This document shows, piece after piece, positions 26,527-36,663 of a DNA stretch of 64,000 bases. A program made the position numbers and the translations under genes. The stretch comes from B1 sp034439755. Lineage in GTDB: Bacteria > Bacteroidota > Bacteroidia > UKL13-3. The notes under the pieces were generated by a model. It searched no databases. It was not told the origin of the DNA and saw only the letters and a list, made by a program, of their open reading frames with translations. Each line of letters opens with the position of its first letter. The stretch's first letter is position 1. The stretch is taken from the NCBI GenBank assembly GCA_034439755.1, contig JAWXAZ010000098.1, forward strand, positions 62,001-126,000. The letters run 5' to 3'.

Positions 26527-27306
26527 TTAGATAATACTGGCATATTTTTCGAGCGATTTTTGAAATACCTCCCTTTTTCTTCGAGATACTTCAACCTCAG
26601 CTCCATCAATCATCACTACAACTCCTCCTTCTCCTTTAATATACTTTTTTATGAATTTTAGATTTATCATATTTGAATGATGAACCCTACAAAACCCATA
26701 ATCAGTAAGCAATTCTTCGTAATCCTTTAGTGTTTTTGATACCAATAACGGCCTAGCTTCTGAGGTGATGAAAAATCTCGTATAATTTGTATCGCTTTCG
26801 CAACGAATTATCTCATCAATTGGAATAAACAAAGCACCTTCGGATGTAGGCAAAGATAATTTAAAGTTTTGTTTATTTACAGTTCTTAAATTTTCTAATA
26901 AATTATTTATTTGCAATCGTGGTTGATGTTGCGCAATTTTTCTTTTTTCTGCGGTTTTTTCTATAGCAACAATAAGTTCCTCTGGGTCAATTGGTTTTAA
27001 TAAATAATCTATTGCACTAAATTTTATTGCTTTTATGGCATAACTATCGTACGCAGTCGTAAAAATTACATCAAAAGTTCGATCTGGTAATGCAGCAAGC
27101 AAGTCAAAACCATTCTTAAAAGGCATTTCAATATCGAGAAGCACCAAATCTGGACACAAGTCCATAATATATTTTATGGCTTCATCAACATTGGCAGCTT
27201 CGGCAACAAGCTTAACACCGTTTATCTGTAAAAGCATGGCTTTTAGTGCATTGCGGCCACGCAACTCATCCTCAACAATAATTGTTTTTAACGGCTTTCT
27301 ATCCAT
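26527..27306 (-). CDS. LytTR-family response regulator
   Basis: 259 residues: receiver domain with the acidic pair ED (about 11-12), phospho-acceptor Asp in DLVLLDIEMPFKNG (about residue 57), and KPIDPEEL; then a LytTR DNA-binding domain with DEIIRCESDTNYTRFF, LKDYEELL and FCRVHHSNMINLKFIKKY. It overlaps the preceding kinase gene by 8 bases, so the two are translationally coupled. Target sites are unknown. Confidence 0.93.
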   Translation of the reverse strand: MDRKPLKTIIVEDELRGRNALKAMLLQINGVKLVAEAANVDEAIKYIMDLCPDLVLLDIEMPFKNGFDLLAALPDRTFDVIFTTAYDSYAIKAIKFSAIDYLLKPIDPEELIVAIEKTAEKRKIAQHQPRLQINNLLENLRTVNKQNFKLSLPTSEGALFIPIDEIIRCESDTNYTRFFITSEARPLLVSKTLKDYEELLTDYGFCRVHHSNMINLKFIKKYIKGEGGVVVMIDGAEVEVSRRKREVFQKSLEKYASII

Positions 27307-29857
27307 GTATCATTGGGATTTGTATAATTACCTTGGTGCCGCAAGCTATATTTTTTTCATTAAATAAGTCAATGATTTCAATTTTAGTTTTCGATCCGAA
27401 TAATTTATTTAAGGTTTGTACTCTATCCTCACTATTCTTGCTTCCTCTTGAATTGTGGAGGATAGTTTTGTTGTTTTTGATAGAAATGGCCGCAGCCCTG
27501 CCAATGCCGTTATCCCTCACAATTACCTCCAAAAAATTGTCATTAATTTTGGTGAATTGAATATAAAGTCTTTTGTCTGTTTCCTTATATTGTAATCCGT
27601 GCCAAATAGCATTTTCAATATGGGGTTGAATTAATAATGTAGGGATTAGCGCTTCCAAATCAATTTCTGGGTCAATCTCGAATGATACCTCTAGGGTATT
27701 GTTTAACCTTAGAGATTCCAATTCAATGTATAATTTTAGAAAAGCAATCTTGGCATGAATATTAACAAAGGTCTGTTCCGAAATATCCAAAATCATGCGC
27801 ATGAGTTTGGCAAATTTACTTAGGTATTTTGCTGCGAGCTGCCCTTCATTGTTCAAAACAAAATCTTGAATTGAATTGAGCGAATTGAAAATAAAGTGCG
27901 GATTCATTTGAGCTCTTAAGGCTTTTAATTCCAATTCGGCAATCATTTTACTTTGCCTATTCGATTCCTGCTCCTCATAAATTGCCTTTTTTGTTCTGTT
28001 ATAAATTAGAAATGCTCCCAAACAAGCAATCAATAAAATGGTGAGCGTTTTGAACCAAATTGTTTGATAGTAGGGCGGCTGTATGGTAAATGCCAAACTT
28101 GCAATTTTTTTACATATCTTTCCATCAGGATTCTTCACTTTTACCTTAAACACATATTCGCCTTGTGGCAATTGACCAAAACTGGCAAACCTTCTGTTTC
28201 CAGCATCTGTCCAGCCATTTTGTAATCCCTCCATCGTATAAAAGTAGTTGTGTTCTGCATTGAGGTTAAAGTCTAAAGCAGTATAATCAATGGAGATATA
28301 GTTTTGAGAAATGGGTATTTTGTAATAGCTCTCGGCAGGCAAAATATTGTTAAAAGTTGAAATTCTCTTGATCACTATTTTGCAATCACTGGTGTCTGAT
28401 AATAGAGTTTTGGGATTAAAATAGTTTATACCTGCAATGCCACCAAAATATAAATAGCCGCTTCTTGTCAACAAGGTTGCACCCTCCATAAATTCACTAC
28501 CTTGAATGCCGTCGTTGAGGTGGTAATTGGTTACCTTTTTGGTTTGGATATCGATTGAACTTAAACCTTGGTTCGAACTTGCCCAGCATTGGGTTTTATC
28601 CTTATCCATGTTAAGTGCGTAAATGGAATTATTGGCCAATCCATTTTCTTTTGAAATATTGGTTACTTTTCCCTGTTTATCTATTATATAAATGCCCTCA
28701 CCTGCCGTGCCAACCCAACTATTTCCCAGATTGTCTTGCATCACAATTGTTATCATTGGCTCCTTAATCTTACTCGAAAGCTTTGCGAGTTTAAAAACTT
28801 GAGATTCAAAATTAAATAAATATAAGCCCATTTTTGTACTAACATAGAGCTCGCTAAGAGAAATCAGTTGAATGCTTCTTATATCTTCTGAACCTATATT
28901 AGAGTTGCCAATTCCGTAAAAACTGATGGTTTGTTTGGTCTTTAAATCGAATAAAAATAGGCCATCGTTTCCAGCAAGCCAATATTGGTGATTGCCCATT
29001 GAAACAATAGACTTAATATCACTTTCAAAGTTTTTTATCTTGTTCTGAGTGCTAATAAAGCTTAACTTATCAGTTCCTAAATTATAGCTATACAAGCCCT
29101 CTGGCGTGCCTATAAGATATGAGTTTTCATTGCCTTCTTGCACAATGCAATTTCCAATTATTTCGGTTTGAACCCATTTAATTATCCTCTTTTCTTTTGG
29201 ATCAAAAATGCCAAGTCCCTTCAGCGCACTTTGAAATATAATTTGACCTTTTTCGGTTTCAGCCAAGCTCAATATTTCTTTCACCTTTGAGAAATTGGCA
29301 TTTAAAATGGGTGATAACAACTCAAATTTATGTCGATTTGGATTGTATAAATTAAGTCCGCCAATTCGGGTACCTACCCATAAATTGCCTGTTTTATCTA
29401 TCAATTCACAATTGATGTGGTTGTTTGATAGGGATTGAAAATCGCCTTCCATTTGTTGAATTATTTTCTGAAATCCGCTGCTATCAAAAGAAAGTAGGCC
29501 ATTTGGGGTACCTAATAAGTAATTTCCTCTGTATTTGCTAAAACAAGAGCTTCCTTCAATGCTACTTAAAGCAATGTTGTTTGTCACTTTTAAATCGTTC
29601 CCAGTTAAAGTGGCAGCATGAAAATAGTTGTCGGCTTCAATCCAAGACAACTCGTTTATGCCATCATAATTTATGTGTTTTATGTATGAAATGGGTTGGT
29701 AATTAAGTGGAACAATGGCTTCGTTAAAAGGGTAATACGCATACATTCCTTCTACCTTGCTGTAAATTATCTTGCCGCTCTTTACCATTGCTATATCCGT
29801 AACTGGACTTCCTTTGTGGAGGTTTTTGAATTGCTTATTTGCAAGGAATAACGCCAT
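27299..29857 (-). CDS. LytS-type sensor histidine kinase, main part (frameshifted gene)
   Basis: 852 residues of a two-component sensor: Reg_prop-like beta-propeller repeats (many LWVGTRIGGL / WLAGNDGLFL-type strands), a Y_Y_Y-like domain around residue 550-590 (GEYVFKVKVKNPDGK), one membrane helix near 615, then a His_kinase domain with LRAQMNPHFIFNSLNSIQDF (the phosphorylated His in NPHF) and an ATPase with LIQPHIENAIWHG and DNGIG. It lacks a signal peptide and the first propeller blades; these are in the overlapping frame 29791-30276. The two parts are one gene interrupted by a frameshift near 29845. It feeds the LytTR regulator downstream. Confidence 0.88.
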   Translation of the reverse strand: MALFLANKQFKNLHKGSPVTDIAMVKSGKIIYSKVEGMYAYYPFNEAIVPLNYQPISYIKHINYDGINELSWIEADNYFHAATLTGNDLKVTNNIALSSIEGSSCFSKYRGNYLLGTPNGLLSFDSSGFQKIIQQMEGDFQSLSNNHINCELIDKTGNLWVGTRIGGLNLYNPNRHKFELLSPILNANFSKVKEILSLAETEKGQIIFQSALKGLGIFDPKEKRIIKWVQTEIIGNCIVQEGNENSYLIGTPEGLYSYNLGTDKLSFISTQNKIKNFESDIKSIVSMGNHQYWLAGNDGLFLFDLKTKQTISFYGIGNSNIGSEDIRSIQLISLSELYVSTKMGLYLFNFESQVFKLAKLSSKIKEPMITIVMQDNLGNSWVGTAGEGIYIIDKQGKVTNISKENGLANNSIYALNMDKDKTQCWASSNQGLSSIDIQTKKVTNYHLNDGIQGSEFMEGATLLTRSGYLYFGGIAGINYFNPKTLLSDTSDCKIVIKRISTFNNILPAESYYKIPISQNYISIDYTALDFNLNAEHNYFYTMEGLQNGWTDAGNRRFASFGQLPQGEYVFKVKVKNPDGKICKKIASLAFTIQPPYYQTIWFKTLTILLIACLGAFLIYNRTKKAIYEEQESNRQSKMIAELELKALRAQMNPHFIFNSLNSIQDFVLNNEGQLAAKYLSKFAKLMRMILDISEQTFVNIHAKIAFLKLYIELESLRLNNTLEVSFEIDPEIDLEALIPTLLIQPHIENAIWHGLQYKETDKRLYIQFTKINDNFLEVIVRDNGIGRAAAISIKNNKTILHNSRGSKNSEDRVQTLNKLFGSKTKIEIIDLFNEKNIACGTKVIIQIPMIHG

Positions 29858-30276
29858 AAACCATTTTCTGCTGCAATGAGTAAACCCGTATTAAATAGCA
29901 TAATTTTTGTTGGCTTAATGATGGAGTTTTTCGGGAAAACTAATTCTGTTGTATTGAAGCCATTCGATCTAAACAAGTACAGGTTCGTTTCAGAAATTGC
30001 TCCAATAGAATTTTCGTTGTTATGGATGCTTATAATGGATGCTTCCAAAGGAATTCCCTTTTCAGAAAGAATTCTTTCGAATTCATTCCCATCGTACCTT
30101 AAAATACCATTATCGGTGCCTATCCATAAGTATCCTTGCGGGCCTTGGCTTAGTGCTTTTACATTTGCTTGGGGCAAGCCGTTCTGTTCGTTTAATCTTT
30201 CAAAACGAAAATTCTGCCCATAGAGTTCATCAAGTAGGCAGAAAATGGAGATAAGAATGACTAATATTGTGCGCAA
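29791..30276 (-). CDS. N-terminal fragment of the LytS-type sensor kinase (frameshift)
   Basis: 161 residues: signal peptide (MRTILVILISIFCLLDELYG) and the first propeller blades (PQGYLWIGTDNGILRYDG). The sense frame runs to NGLWRYSL and then into out-of-family residues, while the other frame takes up with ANKQFKNLHKGSPVTDI. One additional base, for example CCC instead of the CC whose complement is at 29845-29846, would give a continuous protein of about 990 residues. This could be an assembly error, a true inactivating mutation or, less likely, programmed frameshifting. Confidence 0.8.
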   Translation of the reverse strand: MRTILVILISIFCLLDELYGQNFRFERLNEQNGLPQANVKALSQGPQGYLWIGTDNGILRYDGNEFERILSEKGIPLEASIISIHNNENSIGAISETNLYLFRSNGFNTTELVFPKNSIIKPTKIMLFNTGLLIAAENGLWRYSLQISNSKTSTKEVQLRI

Positions 30277-30318
30277 GAATTCAAGTAATTTTGAGCCAAT
30301 TTAAATAATTAAATATCA

Positions 30319-31146
30319 ATGCAAAACTATATTTTATGCGAACTTAGTTGCGAAGCTGCCATAGCCGAAATTTTAATAGCCGAAATGGGCGAATTAGGTT
30401 TTGAAGGTTTTATTGAAAGTGATGCGGGTTTTGAGGCGTATTTACCAGAAAACGAATTTAACGAACCTTTGCTATTAGATTTATTGGTTCGGTACGAAAT
30501 TGCGCCACAAAACTTATCTATACGTGTGGTGCCTCAACAAAACTGGAATCAAAAATGGGAGGAAAGTTTTGAACCGGTTTCCATTGGAAATAAATTGCGG
30601 ATTAGGGCGCCCTTTCACCCTGCAGACCCTGGTGTGGAACTCGAATTAATTATTCAACCCAAGACCTCTTTTGGAACGGGGCATCATGAAACTACTTTTA
30701 CCATTATGGAGTTGATGCTCAAAACCAATATGAAGGGGAAATCTATCTTTGATTATGGCAGCGGAACAGGGATATTGGCTATATTGGCGGCTAAACTGGG
30801 TGCAACTAAATTGCTTGCCAACGATATTGACTCCTGGGCCTCAGAAAACATTTTAGAGAATATTGCCCTGAACCAATCGCCCATTATTGAATTTATACAC
30901 GGAGATTTGCAGGCTATTGCGCCCCAAAAATTTGACTATATACTGGCCAATATTAACAAGAATATTTTGTTAAGTAGTTTTGAAAATTTACAAGCTTTAT
31001 TAGCATCAAATGGCACCTTGTTTATATCGGGATTTTATGAATCTGATTTGCAAGATTTATTGGATATGGCTGCAAAATTTGGGTTTAAATTACACCATAA
31101 AGTTGTCAAGAATAATTGGGCTGCTGCGCAACTTATATTGTCTTAA
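30319..31146 (+). CDS. prmA: Ribosomal protein L11 methyltransferase
   Basis: 275 residues. An N-terminal recognition domain precedes the Rossmann-type methyltransferase; SAM-binding elements are SFGTGHHETT, FDYGSGTGILAI and NDIDSWA, and the catalytic-region motif reads YILANINKNIL. PrmA trimethylates lysines and the N-terminus of ribosomal protein L11. It is transcribed divergently from the sensor kinase with only 42 bases between the start codons. Confidence 0.93.
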   Translation: MQNYILCELSCEAAIAEILIAEMGELGFEGFIESDAGFEAYLPENEFNEPLLLDLLVRYEIAPQNLSIRVVPQQNWNQKWEESFEPVSIGNKLRIRAPFHPADPGVELELIIQPKTSFGTGHHETTFTIMELMLKTNMKGKSIFDYGSGTGILAILAAKLGATKLLANDIDSWASENILENIALNQSPIIEFIHGDLQAIAPQKFDYILANINKNILLSSFENLQALLASNGTLFISGFYESDLQDLLDMAAKFGFKLHHKVVKNNWAAAQLILS

Positions 31147-31421
31147 AATCATTTAAAACATCGAAGCTATTTAATCATTTTGTAATGGGTGAAGTTGAGA
31201 TTTAAATAGTACTAACCATAATGCACTTATTGGTGCTAATTTTTTTATAAATGGTATAATGTAGACTTAATTATAATTGGCTTTTAAATGGTTATACCTA
31301 TTATAAAAATATATAGTTCAATTTAGACAAATATCTCAATGTACCATTATTTTGTTATATGAGCATTTACCCTAGTAGAATTATCAAATAGCTTTGGGCT
31401 ATTTAATAATTACAATTGGTA
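31147..31421. other. AT-rich intergenic region, no gene seen
   Basis: 275 bases between the ends of two convergent genes. It contains only one weak hairpin, AAATAGC / GCTATTT at 31386-31404, close to the end of the minus-strand SRPBCC gene and possibly part of its terminator. No open frame of note. Confidence 0.5.
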
Positions 31422-32447
31422 TTATTCCATAAAAGGAAACACCAATTCTGTATACCATTTGTTTGAATCCAATTCGGTTTTTGGATCGGTAAAATAGAAC
31501 TCCATTGGCGCCCCAACTGGCTTATAATTTTGATGCGCCAAATACTCAAAACCCTTGCTATATAAGGTGCCAATTTGATTATAAGCACCAAGATATTTTA
31601 TAACCAACCATTTATTGGCAGGTAAATTTCCAGATACGATGGGTGGATTATAACTATTTGGTTCATCACAAGGAATGGCAGCCATGATATCGAAGGTGTC
31701 GCCACGGGCAAAGTAATTTATGGTAAAAGGATTGCCGCTTGTTTTGATATTTTTCTTCTTTAGTTCTTCTAATAAATTTGCGTAAAATATTTCTAAGGTA
31801 GCACTTATATTTTCGCCTTTTATTTTACTGCGTATGCCAACATAATTTAATCCGGAAAAGTCTCTAATTTCTGCATCAAAATCTCCTATTGATATAACAG
31901 GATTGGCTTCCATATATCGTTTTAAATTTGCCAAGCCACTTTCGTAATCTGGACCAACAAAATTCTCTATAAATGGCAATATTAATTTGGTAAAAGGCAC
32001 CACATAAATAGGCATATCTTTTGTGGTTTTATAGAACCTCCAAGTTAGGTTAGTGCCAGAGTCTGTTTCTTGCAGCAAAAAGGTTCTGGTAGCTTTGCCT
32101 GCGTTATCCATTTCAAGCGTTAATTCAACCAAAGAATCTAGGCTAGAATTGTGGATGGTTAACACACCATGGCCCACTTCTGAATGTGCACTTTTATAGG
32201 TAAGCGTAGCGCCTTTGCCAGACTCTACATTGTTATAGGTGTATTGTGTATTGGTGTCTTTCTGATGCCACGGACTCCATTTGTTCCATTGTTTAAATTC
32301 GTTGATGAGCGGAAAAATTCGGGCTGGTTTGGCATTAATGTGAATGCTTCGTTCAATTGTTTTTTCTGAGGGTAAAAAAATGGAAACAATTAAGAGAATC
32401 AAAAATAGAGATGCAAGGGCTATGCCCGTATATTTAAGTAATTTCAT
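31422..32447 (-). CDS. SRPBCC / GyrI-like effector-binding domain protein
   Basis: 341 residues. One N-terminal membrane helix (about 5-26) is followed by a START/SRPBCC-type domain that begins with TIERSIHINAKPARIFPLIN and includes FKQWNKWSPW, then a GyrI-like (AraC effector-binding) domain from about residue 185 with YVGIRSKIKG and WLVIKYLGAY. Such proteins bind small hydrophobic molecules in a cup-shaped pocket; no DNA-binding part is present. It follows the MBL hydrolase by 11 bases on the same strand, a likely two-gene operon. Ligand unknown. Confidence 0.8.
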   Translation of the reverse strand: MKLLKYTGIALASLFLILLIVSIFLPSEKTIERSIHINAKPARIFPLINEFKQWNKWSPWHQKDTNTQYTYNNVESGKGATLTYKSAHSEVGHGVLTIHNSSLDSLVELTLEMDNAGKATRTFLLQETDSGTNLTWRFYKTTKDMPIYVVPFTKLILPFIENFVGPDYESGLANLKRYMEANPVISIGDFDAEIRDFSGLNYVGIRSKIKGENISATLEIFYANLLEELKKKNIKTSGNPFTINYFARGDTFDIMAAIPCDEPNSYNPPIVSGNLPANKWLVIKYLGAYNQIGTLYSKGFEYLAHQNYKPVGAPMEFYFTDPKTELDSNKWYTELVFPFME

Positions 32448-32458
32448 TTGTTTTATTA

Positions 32459-33112
32459 TTATGAATTGGCTGTAAGAGAAACATAAGGGTTATGTGCTTT
32501 TTCGTGGCCGATGCTTGTGGTTGGACCATGACCAGAAAAAACTTTTGTTTCATTGGGTAAGGTATATAAAACCTCTTTTATACTTTTGGCTAGCGTCTCA
32601 AAATTACCGCCTGGGAGGTCGGTTCGGCCAATACTTTCTTTAAAAAGCACATCGCCAGAAAGCAAGTTTAAACTGTTGGAATCGAAAAAGCTAAGTGATG
32701 CAATGGAATGACCAGGGGTAAAAAGCACCTCCAAATGGGTGTTGCCAAAATTCAATTTTGTATCTACATTTATAAACACAAGGTTTTGTGGAACCTCAAA
32801 TTTAGGCAGGCCAAACATGGCAGCCCAACGGTCAGTTTCCTTGTAAGTAGTAAGTTCTTCTTGGTGCAAATGCAGGGGTAAATTGTAGGTATTTGCCACA
32901 AACTCATTTCCCAAAATATGGTCGATATGACAATGGGTATTAAGCAAAAGTGTAGGCGTTAAATTATTATCTTCTATAAAACTTTTGAGTCTATTTCGTT
33001 CATCGGCATTAGAGCAACCTGGGTCAACAATGGCACATTGCAAACTTTCATCCCAAATTATATAAGTATTTTCTTGAAACTCGTTAAAAACGAAACGTTG
33101 AATTTGTAGCAT
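32459..33112 (-). CDS. MBL-fold metal-dependent hydrolase (glyoxalase II-like)
   Basis: 217 residues. Zinc-binding motifs are LNTHCHIDH (about 58-66), FTPGHSIAS, LLSGDVLF and FSGHGPTTSIGHEK, in the order of the small glyoxalase II-like hydrolases (YcbL group). The GRTDLPGG segment is typical of this group, which often acts on glutathione or other thioesters. The true substrate is not defined. First gene of a probable operon with the SRPBCC protein. Confidence 0.87.
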   Translation of the reverse strand: MLQIQRFVFNEFQENTYIIWDESLQCAIVDPGCSNADERNRLKSFIEDNNLTPTLLLNTHCHIDHILGNEFVANTYNLPLHLHQEELTTYKETDRWAAMFGLPKFEVPQNLVFINVDTKLNFGNTHLEVLFTPGHSIASLSFFDSNSLNLLSGDVLFKESIGRTDLPGGNFETLAKSIKEVLYTLPNETKVFSGHGPTTSIGHEKAHNPYVSLTANS

Positions 33113-33262
33113 CCTGCAAATTTGATGAAATCTACTGCTTTATGAAAGTTTTTTGAAACTATTTATCGGCCAAACTGTCTTTTTTTAGTAATTGCCGTTG
33201 TTTTTTACGATATTAGTTTCAGTGTTTGGCATTTTTAATGCAAATTTGGTTGATTTTTTCGC

Positions 33263-36200
33263 ATGAGTATCAAAAATTGGATTTTCATTTTTTTCGGTTT
33301 AATCCAACTCCCAATGGGGTCGGGTGTTTTTGCGCAGGGCATCAACACACCTTTTGGGCAGAATAGGGTTCAGTATGGGCGTTTTGAATGGAGCTTTTTA
33401 AGGAGTGAAAATTATGATGCTTTTTATTATACTGGCGGTAGAGAGCTTGCGAATTTTTGTGTGCGTTATGCCGAGAATGCGATGCCTGGTATTGAAAAGA
33501 TTCTCGATCACCGTTTAGGAGGTAGAATAGAAATTGTTTGTTACAATACTTTGGGCGATTATAAGCAAAGTAATTTTGGGTTGGAAGAAATGACACTCAA
33601 TACTGGTGGCTATACCAATGTGGTAAACAACCGTGTAATGGTCTATTTTAATGGTGATCATGCTGATCTTGAAAGGCAATTAAAAGAGGGCTTGGCGCTT
33701 GTTTTATTAAATGAGTTATTATTCGGCGGTTCGGTTCAGGAAAGGGTGCAAAACGCTGCTTTGTTAAATTTACCACAGTGGTTTTTGCAGGGCTTAACAT
33801 CTTATATCTCAAGAAGTTGGGATGTAGATATGGACAATAAAATGAAGGATGCCCTTAGTTCTAAAAAAAGATTTAGGTTTAATAGATTAAGTCAGAAAGA
33901 TGCCATTTTTGCCGGACATTCTTTGTGGAAATATTTGGTTGAAAAATATGAGTTGGAGGTAATTGCTAATATGGTTTATATAACCAAGTTAACGCGTAAT
34001 TATGAGAGTGCTTTTTACTACGTTACCAATTTAGAATTTGCCGAGGTTCAAAAGGATTATTTAGCATATTATAAAAATTTATATGCCAAGGAGGCTAGTT
34101 TACTTCAGGATTTTCCGAGTGGAGAATACAAGGTTAAAAAGCGCATTGCCCCTTATATACAATCGCAAATGAAAGCAAGTCCTAAAGGGAATTATCTGGC
34201 ATTTACTTCTAACCACGATGGCAAGTACCGTGTATGGTTAATGGATTTAAAAACAGGTAAAACGAGAAGGTTGTTTAAAGGTGGATTAAGGTATCATCAA
34301 TTAATTATTGATCAGAGTTTTCCTTTGTTGGCGTGGCAAGCAGGTGGAGATAAATTGGCTTATGTGTATGAGAAAAAGGCTCAAATTTATTTGCGTATTG
34401 TTGATCTGGTTAATAAAAAGGAGGAGACTATTAAGTTTAATAAGTTTGATAAAATTACTGGAATTGATTTTAGCGATAATGGTAGAACCATCGTGCTTTC
34501 TGCCATTAGAAAAGGGCAAAGTGATATTTACACGTATGATATTCCTACCAGAAAAGAGCGGCAAATAACGGCAGATTTTTACGATGATTTATATCCGCGA
34601 TTTGTTGATTATTCTGGAAAAATATTGTTTAGTTCTAACCGGTATAACGATTCATTGGGGGTTGGCATAAAAACAAGTTTAGAAGAGGATAACAACTTCG
34701 ATATTTTTCAATACGATTTAGAAACCAACAGCAGAAAACTTAAGCGATTAACCCATACACCCAATATTAATGAAACACAGCCTATTGATTATAACAAGGA
34801 TTATTTTGCCTACCTCACAGAATATAATGGTGTGCGCAACAGGTATGCAGTAAGGGTTGAGGAGGTGTATGATTATACAGAGTTGCAAGTTAAGTATTAC
34901 GATAGCTTAGAACGCGTTGCAGACACGTTGGTGTATGGAGAAGCGCCTACTTGGTCTGGCAAAAAATTCATTTACCTAGGCAAAGAAATTTCTTTAGACG
35001 AAAAGGTTGAGCGCATTGATACCATTGTGCACAACAAAGACATCGTTTATACTTATCCGCTCACAAATTACAAGAAGAATATTATTGCGCACGATATATC
35101 GGTTCAGGGCAAACAGGTGTTTGATTTGGTGTTAGACGGTGGCAGATATTATATAAAATACAGTGCGATAGTGAAGGATGTGGTGGCAGAATCTGATCAA
35201 GTTGAAACCTATCCTAACATGTATCGTTTGCGTTCTGGATTTGCGAATAAGCCTTTTGAGGCGGGCGCAAAAGAATACAGAAATTTGCCTGTCAACAATG
35301 CTTTGGAGCAGCAAATTCCGCAGGAGGTAAGGATGAAAATGGATACCAATGCTTACTTCTTTATAAGTGAATTTACTACACCAACTTATAAGCGACCAGA
35401 ATATGTAATTGTAAATAAAAATCTGGATGGAGGTTCTTTGCAAAAAAGAATAAAGGTAAATGCTCCAAGGTTTTATGATGTTACTTTTTTTACAGATAAG
35501 GTTGTAACACAAATAGACAACAGCATTTTAAATACCTATTACCAGCCTATTTCTCCTGCTGCCCAACAAATGTTTAATCCGGGTTTAAATGGCATGTTTA
35601 AATTGGGCATGATGGATTTGTTTGAAGACTATAGAATTACGGGTGGTGTGAGGCTTGCTTTTGACCTTTCTGGGTTTGACTATTTTGCCAGTTTTGAAAC
35701 GCTTAAGAAAAAGTTGGATCATAAGTTTGTATTTTATCGCCAGAGTAGGGGCGGAGGTAGTTCGGAAATCATAAGCTATCAAAATTTATCACATGAATTT
35801 CGGTATATCTTGAAAATTCCTTTTAGTCCAGTAAGTAGTTTTAGGATTGCTACTTTTTATAGGCAAGACAGGGACATTATAAAAACAACGAATATTGCTA
35901 CCATGGATTCTGCCGATAAAGTAACCCATTGGGTTGGCGGTAAATTGGAATATGTTTTTGATAACACAGTACCTAAGGGCATGAATCTTTATAATGGAAC
36001 TCGGTTCAAGGTTTTTTATGAGCATTACAGCAGTCTAAAAAATTTAGACCTTCAATTAAATACTTTGGGATTTGATTTTAGACATTATCAAAAGTTGCAT
36101 CGCCAAATAATTTGGGCTACTAGGTTTACTGCCAACACCAGTTTTGGTCCGGCAAAAGTAGTTTATTATTTAGGAGGGGTAGAAAATTGGTTGCCTGCTC

Positions 36201-36661
36201 GGTTCAACAATGACATTGCCACAGCTACCGATAAGAATTATGTATTTCAAGCATTAGCTTGCAACCTACGTGGATTTGAGCAAAATATTCGCAATGGAAA
36301 TTCATTTGCCTTAATGAATACCGAAATTAGAATGCCGGTTTTTGTGTATGCTTTAAATAGGTCTTTGCGGAGTGAGTTTTTAAACAATTTTCAGGTGGTT
36401 CCATTTTTTGATATTGGATCGGCTTGGGTAGGCAATAATCCGTATAGCGACGATAATACCTTTAACCAAAAGGAGTATGTAAATGGTCCAATTAGGGCTA
36501 AGGTAATTAATGTAAGAGACCCAATTGTTGCTGGTGTTGGGGGTGGATTGCGCACCAAGTTATTTGGGTACTTTTTGAGATTTGATACAGCTTGGGGCAT
36601 ACAAGATGGCGAGATTGCCAAGAAGCCACTTTATTACTTTTCTCTTAGTTTAGATTTTTAG
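33263..36661 (+). CDS. TolB-like propeller protein with outer-membrane beta-barrel-like end
   Basis: 1132 residues with a signal peptide ending at about GVFAQ (residue 25). The next ~250 residues carry a peptidase-MA-like region (NLPQWFLQGLTSYISRSWD and the repeated Leu-rich helices), but the HExxH signature is not seen. From ~290 there are PD40/TolB-type beta-propeller blades (ASPKGNYLAFTSNHDGKYRVWLMD, split as blade strands, and later KILFSSNRYND). From ~750 the sequence becomes strand-rich with alternating aromatic residues and ends in SLSLDF, as outer-membrane barrels do. Long TolB-annotated proteins of this type occur in Bacteroidota; the function is unknown. Confidence 0.75.
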   Translation: MSIKNWIFIFFGLIQLPMGSGVFAQGINTPFGQNRVQYGRFEWSFLRSENYDAFYYTGGRELANFCVRYAENAMPGIEKILDHRLGGRIEIVCYNTLGDYKQSNFGLEEMTLNTGGYTNVVNNRVMVYFNGDHADLERQLKEGLALVLLNELLFGGSVQERVQNAALLNLPQWFLQGLTSYISRSWDVDMDNKMKDALSSKKRFRFNRLSQKDAIFAGHSLWKYLVEKYELEVIANMVYITKLTRNYESAFYYVTNLEFAEVQKDYLAYYKNLYAKEASLLQDFPSGEYKVKKRIAPYIQSQMKASPKGNYLAFTSNHDGKYRVWLMDLKTGKTRRLFKGGLRYHQLIIDQSFPLLAWQAGGDKLAYVYEKKAQIYLRIVDLVNKKEETIKFNKFDKITGIDFSDNGRTIVLSAIRKGQSDIYTYDIPTRKERQITADFYDDLYPRFVDYSGKILFSSNRYNDSLGVGIKTSLEEDNNFDIFQYDLETNSRKLKRLTHTPNINETQPIDYNKDYFAYLTEYNGVRNRYAVRVEEVYDYTELQVKYYDSLERVADTLVYGEAPTWSGKKFIYLGKEISLDEKVERIDTIVHNKDIVYTYPLTNYKKNIIAHDISVQGKQVFDLVLDGGRYYIKYSAIVKDVVAESDQVETYPNMYRLRSGFANKPFEAGAKEYRNLPVNNALEQQIPQEVRMKMDTNAYFFISEFTTPTYKRPEYVIVNKNLDGGSLQKRIKVNAPRFYDVTFFTDKVVTQIDNSILNTYYQPISPAAQQMFNPGLNGMFKLGMMDLFEDYRITGGVRLAFDLSGFDYFASFETLKKKLDHKFVFYRQSRGGGSSEIISYQNLSHEFRYILKIPFSPVSSFRIATFYRQDRDIIKTTNIATMDSADKVTHWVGGKLEYVFDNTVPKGMNLYNGTRFKVFYEHYSSLKNLDLQLNTLGFDFRHYQKLHRQIIWATRFTANTSFGPAKVVYYLGGVENWLPARFNNDIATATDKNYVFQALACNLRGFEQNIRNGNSFALMNTEIRMPVFVYALNRSLRSEFLNNFQVVPFFDIGSAWVGNNPYSDDNTFNQKEYVNGPIRAKVINVRDPIVAGVGGGLRTKLFGYFLRFDTAWGIQDGEIAKKPLYYFSLSLDF

Positions 36662-36663
36662 CC

